Notes under the pieces: model-generated
What the model saw: only the letters and a program-made list of their open reading frames with translations
The model's database searches: none
What the model was told of the DNA's origin: nothing
Part shown: one piece after another, positions 44,462 to 53,290 of the stretch
Layout: the number at the start of each line of letters is the position of its first letter
Position numbering within the stretch: the stretch's first letter is position 1
Program-made: the position numbers and the translations under genes
Source of the DNA: Brevibacillus choshinensis
Lineage (GTDB): Bacteria > Bacillota > Bacilli > Brevibacillales > Brevibacillaceae
Reading direction: 5' to 3'
NCBI RefSeq assembly: GCF_001420695.1
Contig: NZ_LJJB01000015.1
Coordinates: forward strand, 156,001-220,000
DNA: 64,000 nucleotides

Positions 44462-45133
44462 TCAAAAACCCAGCAATTGCCGAAACGAACTGGAGTACGT
44501 TTGACTTACCGGTACCCGTGTTTTTTGCTTGTCCTTCATTTCCAGCAAAAAAGTAGAGTGAAAGTGCGGATGAATGAATCCAATCGATTCCACGTTCACA
44601 AAGTAAGAACGATGACAACGGACAAACTGTCTTTGTGGTAGCATCCCTTCGAGCTCGGACATGGAAAACTTATTGGCATAAGAGGCACTGGCTGTATGCA
44701 AAAAGGTCTTTCCTTCATTGGAGCTGATGTACACAATGTCGTTCAGAGATAACGGCAACCAGCCATTTTCATCTTTTCCGATCAAAAAGGATACGCGAGG
44801 CTCCGGAGCAGCCATTGGCAAAGCTTGCGGAGCATAAATGGCCGTTATACACCCCATGACTTGTCCATGACTGACCAACGGAAGTGACAGTCCGTAGTAA
44901 GGCACGCCAAATACGCGACTTTCCACATAGTGGCCTACTTTTCCCATTTCTTGCAGCGCTTGATAGGTAGCAGATCCAATCGGTACCGCATCGCCTGGCG
45001 TGATTTTCAGATCAATGATAGCGCTAGGCTGATAGTACAGGTACTGCGAACCATCAGATATTGCGATGGACACACCATCTGGCACGACTTCACCGATCAT
45101 TTGCAGCACTTCTGGCACCAACGTGTTATCCAT
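44462..45133 (-). CDS. LytTR-domain transcriptional regulator with N-terminal sensor domain
   Basis: A 223-aa protein. Residues 1-115 form a PAS/GAF-like domain without a phospho-acceptor Asp context; residues about 125-223 form a LytTR DNA-binding domain (LNDIVYISSNEGKTFLHTAS, FVRCHRSYFVNVESI). It is therefore not a classical response regulator and may bind a ligand directly. Position before the CoA-transferase gene suggests it controls that gene, and possibly the divergent sigma-54 activator region. Confidence 0.85.
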   Translation of the reverse strand: MDNTLVPEVLQMIGEVVPDGVSIAISDGSQYLYYQPSAIIDLKITPGDAVPIGSATYQALQEMGKVGHYVESRVFGVPYYGLSLPLVSHGQVMGCITAIYAPQALPMAAPEPRVSFLIGKDENGWLPLSLNDIVYISSNEGKTFLHTASASYANKFSMSELEGMLPQRQFVRCHRSYFVNVESIGFIHPHFHSTFLLEMKDKQKTRVPVSQTYSSSFRQLLGF

Positions 45134-45276
45134 TATGATTCCCCCTGCCCATCCTGACTTAGTCTTTCCTTATATTAAACCACATTTTTCGTGCCTTCGA
45201 GCGAACCTTGTCTTTCCATCTGGATTGACCCATTATGCTATCATGGAAGCAATTGCTTTATAAAAGGTGGTGCAGC

Positions 45277-47304
45277 ATGGATCACACCATTGTTTTGATT
45301 GCCAAAGGCACGGATACCCTTGATTTTTTGCTAAAAGAACTAAAAGCGTACTTTGAGCCATACTGTCGCGTTGTCGGCTATGCCAGTCAACAGTACATCC
45401 CAGATCTGCGACAGGCTTCCCATGTTTTTCTTACGACCAAGTCACCCGAGCTATACACGATCGCTCGGCAGGCGGTGGCGGATGAAGTTCCCATTACGGT
45501 CCTGAACCGTTTCTTTGAGCTGCGAAAACTCAAAGCTCTGATGCAAATTCCGCCAGGCACGACGGTTCCCGTCATGAACAATTCGCCTGTCACGGCTCAA
45601 GAGGTCATTCAAAACTTGATGGAAGCAAACGTGGATCATCTCAACTACATTCCTTTTCATCCGGGCTGCTCGTTTGACGACCCGACCATTCAATATGCCG
45701 TCATCATGAGCATCCCGGATGTCCCTCCTCCTCCCCATCTGGAGCTGATTGACCTAGGATTCCGCAAGATCCACATTCATGATCTGATTGATATTGGGCG
45801 CAAGGTAGGAGTCCCGGTCGAATGGGAGCGTGAGTACCTTTCCGCTTTTATTGCCGAAATGTCCGAGCTCTCCAAGCTGTTAGGTACCTCGTATGCAGAG
45901 GTGCAAAAGCTGAACAGTCAGCTCCAGTCCACCTTTCAGGCCGTCCGCGATCCTGTAATCGCCTGCAATCAGCAAGGCCAGATCACATTTATCAACGACG
46001 TGGCCGTGGAAATGTTCTGCCCTCATGAGCCTGATGTCGTCGGACAGCCGTATGCCGTACTTGCAGAGCACAGCTTCCTCGAGCCGTTTTTTGAGCAGGA
46101 GGGTCAGGAAGATACGTTGGTCACTCTCGCACATAAGCAGTTTATCGTCAGCAGTCAAAGCATCCGCCGTCGCCATGAGCGTCTCGGTTTTGTCTGCACG
46201 CTAAAAGATGTGACCGAGATCCAGCGTCTGCGGACACAGCTCATACAACGAGGTCATACCGCTACTTACACTTTCGCGGATATCAAAGGAAAGAGCGAGC
46301 CCATCCAAAAGGCGATGGAAGTCAGTAAAAAGATGGCGAAAAACAATCAGACCATCCTTTTGCTCGGGGAAAACGGGACCGGAAAAGAGCTATTCGCTCA
46401 TGCCATTCACCAGCATTCCTTACGTAAGAACGGTCCTTTTGTCGCGATCAACTGCGCATCCTTACCGGAAAACTTGCTCGAAAGTGAGCTCTTCGGCTAC
46501 GAGGACGGAGCTTTTACGGGTGCGCGCAAAGGGGGCAAGCCGGGTCTGTTTGAGCAAGCGGATGGAGGGACGATCTTTCTCGACGAGATCGGAGACATTT
46601 CTTCAGCCATTCAAGTAAAGCTGCTGCGCGTTCTGCAGGAAAAACAAGTGATTCGCGTCGGTGGTACAGGCGTTCTTTCCGTGGATAGCCGCGTGATTGC
46701 CGCAACAAACCGTGACCTAGAGGCAGCCGTGGTGCAAGGACAATTTCGTGAAGACTTGTTTTACCGTCTGGCTGTTCTGCCTATCGAGATTCCATCGCTG
46801 CGTGAGAGGATCAGTGATATTCCCCTGCTGATCGAGGACCATCTGAACGGCCAAGGCATTCGTAAAACATGGTCTCCTGACGTCATGGAGCTGTTACTCA
46901 GCCATGACTGGCGCGGGAATATCCGCGAATTGAAAAATGTCGTGGATTATGCGACTGCCGTTTGTGAAAAGTCGGTGATCACCATCAACGATCTGCCAAA
47001 GCGTTTAACGGATCGCTTCACGGAAAAATCGATCGCTGCGTCTTCCGCTTTCCGTGCAACCGACGAGAGAGACGTGGATTTGTTATTGTGCTTGTACCAA
47101 TACTATGTCACCAACAAACCGGTTGGGCGCTACCAGCTCGCTCATTCTCCCGCCCTTCGTTCCAACGGATGGACAGAAAGCGCTTTGCGCAACAAGCTCA
47201 AGCAACTGGAAGAGAGAGGTCTGGTACGATCGGGAACGACACGGCAAGGCACGACCATTACACTAGATGGCATCGACATGCTGCGAAGCCTCGCACGGAT
47301 TTAA
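45277..47304 (+). CDS. Sigma-54-dependent transcriptional activator
   Basis: A 675-aa activator. About residues 1-190 are a PrpR_N-like sensor domain, 205-320 a PAS domain ([21 protein letters not shown]), and 335-565 the AAA+ domain with Walker A GENGTGKE, the sigma-54 contact loop GAFTGA and Walker [12 protein letters not shown]. The C-terminus looks like a winged helix rather than a Fis helix. A GGTGG ribosome site precedes the ATG. The next gene carries a -24/-12 promoter, so this is its local activator. The ligand is probably the substrate or a product of the downstream catabolic genes. Confidence 0.92.
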   Translation: MDHTIVLIAKGTDTLDFLLKELKAYFEPYCRVVGYASQQYIPDLRQASHVFLTTKSPELYTIARQAVADEVPITVLNRFFELRKLKALMQIPPGTTVPVMNNSPVTAQEVIQNLMEANVDHLNYIPFHPGCSFDDPTIQYAVIMSIPDVPPPPHLELIDLGFRKIHIHDLIDIGRKVGVPVEWEREYLSAFIAEMSELSKLLGTSYAEVQKLNSQLQSTFQAVRDPVIACNQQGQITFINDVAVEMFCPHEPDVVGQPYAVLAEHSFLEPFFEQEGQEDTLVTLAHKQFIVSSQSIRRRHERLGFVCTLKDVTEIQRLRTQLIQRGHTATYTFADIKGKSEPIQKAMEVSKKMAKNNQTILLLGENGTGKELFAHAIHQHSLRKNGPFVAINCASLPENLLESELFGYEDGAFTGARKGGKPGLFEQADGGTIFLDEIGDISSAIQVKLLRVLQEKQVIRVGGTGVLSVDSRVIAATNRDLEAAVVQGQFREDLFYRLAVLPIEIPSLRERISDIPLLIEDHLNGQGIRKTWSPDVMELLLSHDWRGNIRELKNVVDYATAVCEKSVITINDLPKRLTDRFTEKSIAASSAFRATDERDVDLLLCLYQYYVTNKPVGRYQLAHSPALRSNGWTESALRNKLKQLEERGLVRSGTTRQGTTITLDGIDMLRSLARI

Positions 47305-47318
47305 GCCTCTTACGTATT

Positions 47319-47354
47319 TTATTAGGCGTTATTAGGTGTGATTAATCCTAATAA
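47319..47354. promoter_or_regulatory. Candidate upstream activating site for the sigma-54 activator
   Basis: TTATTAGG (47319-47326) recurs at 47329-47336 and is matched by CCTAATAA (47347-47354), giving a dyad plus a direct repeat. It lies about 85-120 bp before the -24/-12 promoter, the usual place for an enhancer. Confidence 0.6.
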
Positions 47355-47436
47355 ATATTCCTAAAGAGCTCGAGCGATCTTGATTGATCACGACGCAAAA
47401 CCGGAGATATCGCCTTTTTTCGAACTATGTCGAATC

Positions 47437-47454
47437 TTGGCACGCCCCTTGCTT
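47437..47454 (+). promoter_or_regulatory. Sigma-54 (-24/-12) promoter
   Basis: TTGGCACGCCCCTTGCTT matches the consensus TGGCAC-N5-TTGC exactly. Its position excludes the in-frame start at 47427 for the next gene. Confidence 0.92.
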
Positions 47455-47492
47455 ATTCACTGAGTTGTAACAATTACAAGCGAGGTGACCTC

Positions 47493-48926
47493 ATGGCTAC
47501 ACAACATCATTCTCCGGCTTCCGCGTCTGACAAAACGCCAGCCAAAAAACGTTTTTCCGTGCCTCATACCTACGCCATTCTTTTTATCATGATCGTATTG
47601 GCAGCCTTGGCATCCTATGTGCTACCTACAGGGGAATTTGAGCGCATCAAGGACGCTACCTCCGGCAAAACCATTGTCGTGAATGACAGCTACCATGCAG
47701 TCGAAAGCAGCCCTGTCGGATTCTTTGACATGTTCAAAGCAATTCCTGACGGGATGCAAAAAGGCGCCCAAATTATTTTTTACATTTTTATCGTCAGTGG
47801 AGTCTTTGGCATCATTCGTTCTACGGGTGCCATCGAATCAGGGATACACAAAGGAGTACGCCATCTAGAAGGTCGAGAAAAGCTGCTAATCCCTGCCTCC
47901 ATGTTCCTCTTTTCCATCGGTGGATTCACCATGGGGATGGCAGAAGAAAGTATTATTTTCGTTCCAATCGGCATCGCGCTTGCTCGGGCTATGGGCTTTG
48001 ACGCTGTCACCGGTACCGCGATGATCACCATGGGTGCTGCCAGCGGCTTCATGGGCGGCATGCTCAATCCATTTACAGTAGGGGTCGCCCAATCACTCGC
48101 GCAGCTCCCACTCTTTTCCGGACTGGCGTTCCGCGCCGTTATCTACGTCATCGTTCTTGGCTTTGCCATCTGGTATGTCATGCGCTATGCCTACAAGGTA
48201 AAGGCTGACCCGACCAAGAGTGTCATTTACGATTTAGAAAAGCAAGCGGTTTCAGAAAAGGTAGAAATGGATATTCCAGAGCTGAATACCCGCCACAAGC
48301 TGGTGTTTCTGGTCATGGTCATTGGTCTTGCCTGCAACGTATACGGTGTCTTTAAATACGAATGGTTCCTGACTGAGCTCACCGCTTCGTTCCTGATCAT
48401 GGGTCTGGTCGCTGGTCTCGTTGGTGGGCTCTCCGTCAACAATTTGTTTGATTCGTTTGTGGCAGGCGCCAAGGCGGTTACCTTTGGTGCTTTGATCGTC
48501 GGCTTTGCCCGTGCTATTACGGTCGTACTCGAAGACGGTAAAACCATCGATACAATGATTTACGGTCTGACCTCCGCCATCGGTCATTTGCCTGACGCGA
48601 TTAACGTCATTGCTATGTTCCTGATCCAGGCAGTTCTCAACCTATTCATTTCTTCTGGTAGCGGACAAGCTGCGACCACGATGCCGATCATGGTTCCGAT
48701 TGCAGACCTGCTGGGCATCCAGCGTCAAGTAGCCGTTCTCGCTTTCCAATACGGCGATTCAGTTACCAACTCGATCATCCCGACTTCTTCTGCTTTGATG
48801 GGTTATTTGGCGGTAGCCGGTATCCCTTATGAAAAATGGGTCAAATTCATCTGGAAGCTACTGTTGGGTTGGGCGCTGATTGCCTGCATCGCGCTGATCA
48901 CTGCCGTATTCCTGGGCATTACCTAA
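47493..48926 (+). CDS. YfcC-family (DcuC/ArsB-like superfamily) transporter
   Basis: A 477-aa carrier with 11-12 helices, beginning after a short polar leader FSVPHTYAILFIMIVLAALASYVLP. YfcC family blocks include GFTMGMAEESIIFVPIGIALARAMGFD and SSGSGQAATTMPIMVPIADLLGI. Members import basic amino acids, peptides or C4-dicarboxylates. Genetic linkage to an M20 deacylase and a racemase suggests uptake of N-acyl amino acids or dipeptides. Start at 47493 has GAGGTGA upstream and lies after the sigma-54 promoter. Confidence 0.9.
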   Translation: MATQHHSPASASDKTPAKKRFSVPHTYAILFIMIVLAALASYVLPTGEFERIKDATSGKTIVVNDSYHAVESSPVGFFDMFKAIPDGMQKGAQIIFYIFIVSGVFGIIRSTGAIESGIHKGVRHLEGREKLLIPASMFLFSIGGFTMGMAEESIIFVPIGIALARAMGFDAVTGTAMITMGAASGFMGGMLNPFTVGVAQSLAQLPLFSGLAFRAVIYVIVLGFAIWYVMRYAYKVKADPTKSVIYDLEKQAVSEKVEMDIPELNTRHKLVFLVMVIGLACNVYGVFKYEWFLTELTASFLIMGLVAGLVGGLSVNNLFDSFVAGAKAVTFGALIVGFARAITVVLEDGKTIDTMIYGLTSAIGHLPDAINVIAMFLIQAVLNLFISSGSGQAATTMPIMVPIADLLGIQRQVAVLAFQYGDSVTNSIIPTSSALMGYLAVAGIPYEKWVKFIWKLLLGWALIACIALITAVFLGIT

Positions 48927-48978
48927 ATCCATCATGTATTCCAGCTTTCCAGTTGGTCCAATATCATAGGGAGGAACC

Positions 48979-50130
48979 ATGCGTACTACTATCGAACAAT
49001 TACGGACTGCCATCTTTTCTCTATTCGATCACTTGCATCAGCATCCGGAAGTGAGTTGGCAGGAGGATCAGACTACCTCGTTTGTCGCTGATTTTTTGCG
49101 CAAGCACGGCTGCCAAGTCACCACCTTTGAGGATGTGACCGGGGTCGTGGGAGACTATGGCCATGCTACTCCCGACTCTATTACCGTAGGAGTGCGCGCC
49201 GATATGGACGCCTTGTGGCAAGAAGTAGACGGTGTCTTTCGCGCCAATCACTCCTGCGGTCACGATGCTCATATGACCATGGCGATGGGTGTTCTCATGG
49301 TTCTGCAAGCACAGAACATCCAGCTTCCTGGTCGATTACGTCTCATCTTTCAACCAGCCGAAGAGACCGGAAATGGCGCACTCACCCTCGTAAACAAACA
49401 AGTGGTGGACGAGATTGATTATTTGTACGGCGTTCATTTGCGCCCGATCCAGGAGATACCGAATGGAACGGCTGCTTCTGCCATTCTGCACGGTGCGGCA
49501 GGAACAATCTCCGGTCACATCCAGAGCAGTGATGCGCACGGAGCGCGTCCCCATCTTGGGGTCAATGCTATTGAGGTGGCCGCCGCGATTGTAGAACAGC
49601 TCAAAGGCATCCATCTGGACCCACTCATCCCGTATTCCGTGAAAATGACGCAGTTATCTGCTGGCGGGAAGAGCACCAACATCATTCCGGGGTCTGCCCA
49701 CTTCCATCTGGATTTGCGGGCCCAGACGAACGAAGCCATCGATGCTCTGTTCAACAAGGTAGAACACATCCTGCAGCATATCGCCCAGTTGTACGAAGTA
49801 CCTGTGCATTACGACATCACGGAGCGCGTGTATGCGGCTGAAGTAAACGAAGAAGCCCGACAGATCATGGCAAATGCAATCATGCAGACGCTGGGTCCAG
49901 ATAAACTGGAAGCTCCGATTTCCACTCCTGGCGCTGAGGACTTTCATTATTACACCAAGGAACGTCCGCATTTACGTGCCACCATGCTCGGACTTGGCTG
50001 CGGTCTCACTCCCGGCTTGCATCACCCGCATATGACCTTTGATCGGGAAGCCTTACTCGATGGAATCGAGATTTTGACACGGACTGTAATGGCTACCTTT
50101 GAACGCTATCCTAATGTTGAGGAGAGATAA
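48979..50130 (+). CDS. M20-family N-acyl-amino-acid deacylase/amidohydrolase
   Basis: A 383-aa M20D metallopeptidase-like amidohydrolase. Metal-site motifs are HSCGHDAHM (about residues 94-102), QPAEETGNGA with the catalytic Glu pair, and a conserved His in GLHHPH near the end; the dimerisation domain lies between. It hydrolyses N-acyl amino acids or related amides. The stop is 2 bp before the racemase-like gene. AGGGAGG lies before the ATG. Confidence 0.9.
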   Translation: MRTTIEQLRTAIFSLFDHLHQHPEVSWQEDQTTSFVADFLRKHGCQVTTFEDVTGVVGDYGHATPDSITVGVRADMDALWQEVDGVFRANHSCGHDAHMTMAMGVLMVLQAQNIQLPGRLRLIFQPAEETGNGALTLVNKQVVDEIDYLYGVHLRPIQEIPNGTAASAILHGAAGTISGHIQSSDAHGARPHLGVNAIEVAAAIVEQLKGIHLDPLIPYSVKMTQLSAGGKSTNIIPGSAHFHLDLRAQTNEAIDALFNKVEHILQHIAQLYEVPVHYDITERVYAAEVNEEARQIMANAIMQTLGPDKLEAPISTPGAEDFHYYTKERPHLRATMLGLGCGLTPGLHHPHMTFDREALLDGIEILTRTVMATFERYPNVEER

Positions 50131-50132
50131 TC

Positions 50133-51281
50133 ATGAAAATCGAACGCGTTGACCTGCAACGTATCAAAATCCCGTTAACTGCCCCGTTTGTAACGAGCAT
50201 GGGGCTCGAGACGCACAAAGAATGCGTACTCGTCCGTGCGTACAGCGGCCCGTACGTTGGCTTTGGAGAAAGCGTCGCGATGGATGTCCCTGTCTACAAC
50301 GAGGAGGACGTCGATACGGTCTGGTACATGCTGGAGAAATATTTGATCCCGCAGCTTTTCACTCGCGAGATCGAACATCCCGACGATGTGTCTCACCTTT
50401 TTTCATGGATGCGCCGCAACAATATGGCTAAATCAGCGCTGGAAGGTGCCATCTGGGATCTGTATGCGAAGATGAACGGCATCTCCCTCTCTCAGGCATT
50501 GGGTGGCACACGCACGACGATCGATGTCGGCGTCAGTATCGGTATCGAGCCGACCATTGAAAAGCTTTTGGAACGAGTAGACGGCTTTATCCGCGATGGC
50601 TACAAGAAAATCAAAGTCAAAATCAAGCCCGGCGCTGATGTGGAGCCGATGCGTGCGATCCGCCAAAAGTTCGGTCCAGATGTTCCGCTTATGGCAGATG
50701 CCAACTCCGCGTACACGCTAAAAGACATCGACTTGCTCAAAGAGCTCGATGAATTTGGTCTCATTATGATCGAACAGCCTCTGGCCCACGACGATATTAT
50801 CGACCATGCGACCTTGCAGCGAGAACTGAAAACGCCGATCTGCCTCGACGAAAGCATTCACACCGTCGAGGATGCGCGCAAAGCCATCGAGCTGGGAAGC
50901 TGCCGGATCATCAATATCAAAATTGGGCGCGTAGGCGGTCTGACCGAGGCGAAAAAGGTTCACGACCTGTGCCAGTCGCACAACGTCCCTGTCTGGTGTG
51001 GAGGCATGCAGGAGGTAGGAATCGGACGCGCTCACAACATCGCGATCGCATCACTTTCCAACTTCACCATACCTGGCGACACCTCTCCTTCTCACCGTTA
51101 CTTTGCGGCGGATGTAGTCAGCCCGATGATCGACTTCGCTGCACCGGGTGTCCTGGACGTGCCGACCGCTCCAGGTATCGGGATGGTCATCAATGAAGAT
51201 GTTGTCCGCGATGCCCTCGTGGAACATAAAAGCTATTTTGCCAACCGCGAGTCGACGACGACTGTCATTCCGAACTGGTAA
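50133..51281 (+). CDS. Enolase-superfamily N-succinylamino-acid racemase / o-succinylbenzoate synthase-like
   Basis: A 382-aa enolase superfamily member of the MenC/NSAR group. Catalytic pattern: Lys pair in KVKIK (163/165), metal ligands Asp189, Glu214 and Asp239, and Lys263 in NIKIGRVGG, numbering that coincides with known N-acylamino-acid racemases. No other menaquinone genes are nearby, and it lies 2 bp after a deacylase, so N-acyl amino-acid racemisation fits better than menaquinone synthesis. It could still have OSBS activity. Confidence 0.9.
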   Translation: MKIERVDLQRIKIPLTAPFVTSMGLETHKECVLVRAYSGPYVGFGESVAMDVPVYNEEDVDTVWYMLEKYLIPQLFTREIEHPDDVSHLFSWMRRNNMAKSALEGAIWDLYAKMNGISLSQALGGTRTTIDVGVSIGIEPTIEKLLERVDGFIRDGYKKIKVKIKPGADVEPMRAIRQKFGPDVPLMADANSAYTLKDIDLLKELDEFGLIMIEQPLAHDDIIDHATLQRELKTPICLDESIHTVEDARKAIELGSCRIINIKIGRVGGLTEAKKVHDLCQSHNVPVWCGGMQEVGIGRAHNIAIASLSNFTIPGDTSPSHRYFAADVVSPMIDFAAPGVLDVPTAPGIGMVINEDVVRDALVEHKSYFANRESTTTVIPNW

Positions 51282-51360
51282 GGTGTATAGGAAAAGGGAG
51301 ATCCATAGCGGTCTGCAGGCGCAGCATCTGATGTATTTGCTAAGCTATCGAACCCGTAGA

Positions 51361-51390
51361 AAAGGCAGCCGGTTGTTAATGGCTGCCTTT
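51361..51390 (+). terminator. Terminator of the sigma-54 operon
   Basis: AAAGGCAGCC and GGCTGCCTTT form a perfect 10-bp stem; the T-run is short. Confidence 0.7.
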
Positions 51391-51447
51391 ATGTTTGGAA
51401 TGTTAAGCTATCGATACTTGTTAGTCATTGTGAACGAGGCGGCCTGG

Positions 51448-51471
51448 CCCGGAGCTATGCTCCGGGTTTTC
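51448..51471 (+). terminator. Second terminator before the pheC-like gene
   Basis: CCCGGAG-CTATG-CTCCGGG is a compact 7-bp hairpin followed by TTTTC. Confidence 0.75.
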
Positions 51472-51548
51472 TTGTGAAGGAATTACAGAAAAAGAAGAGA
51501 ATTTATCTGAATGTTAAAAAAATAAGGAAATATTAAGGGGTTGGTATC

Positions 51549-52385
51549 ATGAAACGAACTGATAATAATTGGTTAACCTTTGTGCTGTCTTTCATCCTGC
51601 TTGTCGGCTTGCTCGTTTCCGGCACTGCTGCCATGTCTGCGGAACCAAAGAAAGGTCCGGAAGTGTATGGGCAAGTTGAATCCCGACTCGATGCGATTAT
51701 GAAAAATGGCTACATCCGTGTAGGGACGACGGGAGATTACAAACCTTTTTCATACTTAAATCCGACAACAGGCGAGTATGAAGGACACGATATCGATTTG
51801 GCGAAAAAACTGGCGGACGATCTGGGTGTCAAAGTGGTCTTTGTCAAGACGACATGGCCAACACTGATGGATGATCTGCTGGCCGACAAGTATGACATTG
51901 CCATGGGAGGCATCACTCGTACCCTTGAGCGCGCAAAAAAAGCTCAGCTCTCCCATCCGTATATCAATTTTGGAAAATCTCCACTGATTCGAATGGCTGA
52001 CAAGGACAAATATAAAAGCTTGGCAGATATCGACCAGCCAAACGTGAAAATTGGAGTCAATCCAGGAGGTACAAACGAAAAATTTGTCAGAGCAAACTTG
52101 AAAAACGCGCAGATTATCGTATTCGAGAAGAATCTGGAGATTCCCGGAAAAGTGGCCTCTGGAGAAGTTGATGTAATGATCACCGACAGTATCGAAGCGA
52201 AATCGTATGCGAAAGAGGACCAACGGCTCTACGCCCCGCTGACCGACCAGACGTTTACAAAGAGCCAAATGGGATTTTTAATGCCTCGCGGGGACTTTGT
52301 CTTCGGCAATTGGGTCAATGTGTGGATGGAAGAAATGACCCTCAAAGGGGATTTGGAGAAAATAACGAATAAGTGGATGGATTAA
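51549..52385 (+). CDS. Secreted cyclohexadienyl dehydratase (PheC-like)
   Basis: A 278-aa exported protein with a Sec signal peptide (helix at residues 10-30, AMSA). The mature part follows the PheC subgroup of the solute-binding-protein fold: RLDAIMKNGYIRVGTTGDYKPFSY, TTWPTLMDDL, YDIAMGGITRTLERA, NPGGTNEKF and VMITDSIEA. PheC proteins are enzymes that convert prephenate or arogenate to phenylpyruvate or phenylalanine outside the cytoplasm, although homologues can be binding proteins. No transporter genes adjoin it. No lipobox Cys is seen, so it is probably released or wall-retained. Confidence 0.8.
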   Translation: MKRTDNNWLTFVLSFILLVGLLVSGTAAMSAEPKKGPEVYGQVESRLDAIMKNGYIRVGTTGDYKPFSYLNPTTGEYEGHDIDLAKKLADDLGVKVVFVKTTWPTLMDDLLADKYDIAMGGITRTLERAKKAQLSHPYINFGKSPLIRMADKDKYKSLADIDQPNVKIGVNPGGTNEKFVRANLKNAQIIVFEKNLEIPGKVASGEVDVMITDSIEAKSYAKEDQRLYAPLTDQTFTKSQMGFLMPRGDFVFGNWVNVWMEEMTLKGDLEKITNKWMD

Positions 52386-52400
52386 CAAGGAAAAGTAAAA

Positions 52401-52455
52401 AAACCTCTATCGTGGCTTGTTCATAGGGGGACGACCGCGCTAAGCGGAAAGTTAT
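52401..52455 (+). repeat. Dispersed intergenic repeat, family A, copy 2
   Basis: It shares AAACCTCTATCG, GACCGCG and AAGCGGAAAGTT in the same order and spacing with 31317-31372, and begins 16 bp after the pheC-like stop. It opens the 905-bp gene-free stretch 52386-53290. Confidence 0.7.
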
Positions 52456-52487
52456 TCATGCTGAATCAGGCGGATTGTCCAAGAAAT

Positions 52488-53121
52488 TTTATACTTTCTG
52501 ATTCAGTTAAGTAAAACGAGGGAAATACACCCACTCCTTTTTCCTCGGCCAGCTTTGGCTTTCCTACTTACCTTTTCTTGGTAGCTTTCCAAGAAGTTTT
52601 TTGAGAAAAACCCTACATGGGACAATGCCTAAGAAGAACGAAAGCTTCGTTCTGCGTATTCAATCGACCCGTGACACGTCGAACAGACATATTTGACGAC
52701 TCGTTCTTCTCTTGATTTACCCATGTCCTTCGAAGCGCGACGATTGGGAAACTAAGCTTTTTTCCCCTAGAACCTCTTAATACCTGGTGGCAGAAACCAC
52801 AACAGCTCGCAGGAGAAGCAGGTTTCCAGGCGGAGCGACTCCGGAACCCTACTTAGCGGAACAACGAATTCACGGGAACCAGAAGCGGTACCTCTGTGTT
52901 CGCTTCGGAGCGGCTTCTCCTTTACCGCTTCCCCGTGAATCGTTGTGGAGCGGACAGTCTAATCTCCTTTGCAGGGTGTAGGCTGGAGCGCAGATCGGAA
53001 ACCTGCTTCTCCTAACCTCCGCTATGTTGGTACCACCATAACTTTTAGAAAGTCCTTTTGATCGAAAAAAAAGAAATAGGAGCTTAACCTTGCCCAAAAC
53101 TTATACTTTCTGATAGTAAAA
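52488..53121. repeat. Non-coding element with nested inverted repeats between short direct repeats
   Basis: The flanks share TATACTTTCTGAT and AGTAAAAC (52490-52514 and 53102-53121). Inside, AGGAGAAGCAGGTTTCC (52811-52827) is exactly complementary to 52997-53013. Within that, 52861-52890 pairs with 52923-52946 (ACAACGAATTCACGGG and GAAGCGGTA arms). No transposase gene and no convincing coding frame is present. It may be a MITE-like element or a structured RNA. Confidence 0.6.
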
Positions 53122-53127
53122 CATAGG

Positions 53128-53157
53128 AAATCCCCCTTTTCCCATAGGGGGATTTTT
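53128..53157 (+). terminator. Hairpin terminator at the end of the non-coding stretch
   Basis: AAATCCCCC and GGGGGATTT arms with a 10-nt loop, followed by TTTC. It would stop plus-strand transcripts leaving the inverted-repeat element. Confidence 0.7.
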
Positions 53158-53290
53158 CACGATTTAATTTGGACAGACGAGTGTTTCTGTCTACGAGTGA
53201 CCAGTCACAAATCAACTGTTTTTCAAATACTCCAGGATGTCATCATACAGACCGCTTTGATTGCTGTACGTGGCATAGTTTCTTCCTGAC

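Noticed and set aside
50133-51281. menC of a menaquinone operon
   Set aside because: No other men genes are nearby, and the context is a carrier and deacylase under sigma-54 control.
52787-52981. 64-codon frame inside the inverted-repeat element
   Set aside because: Arg-rich translation produced by palindromic DNA, with no ribosome site.
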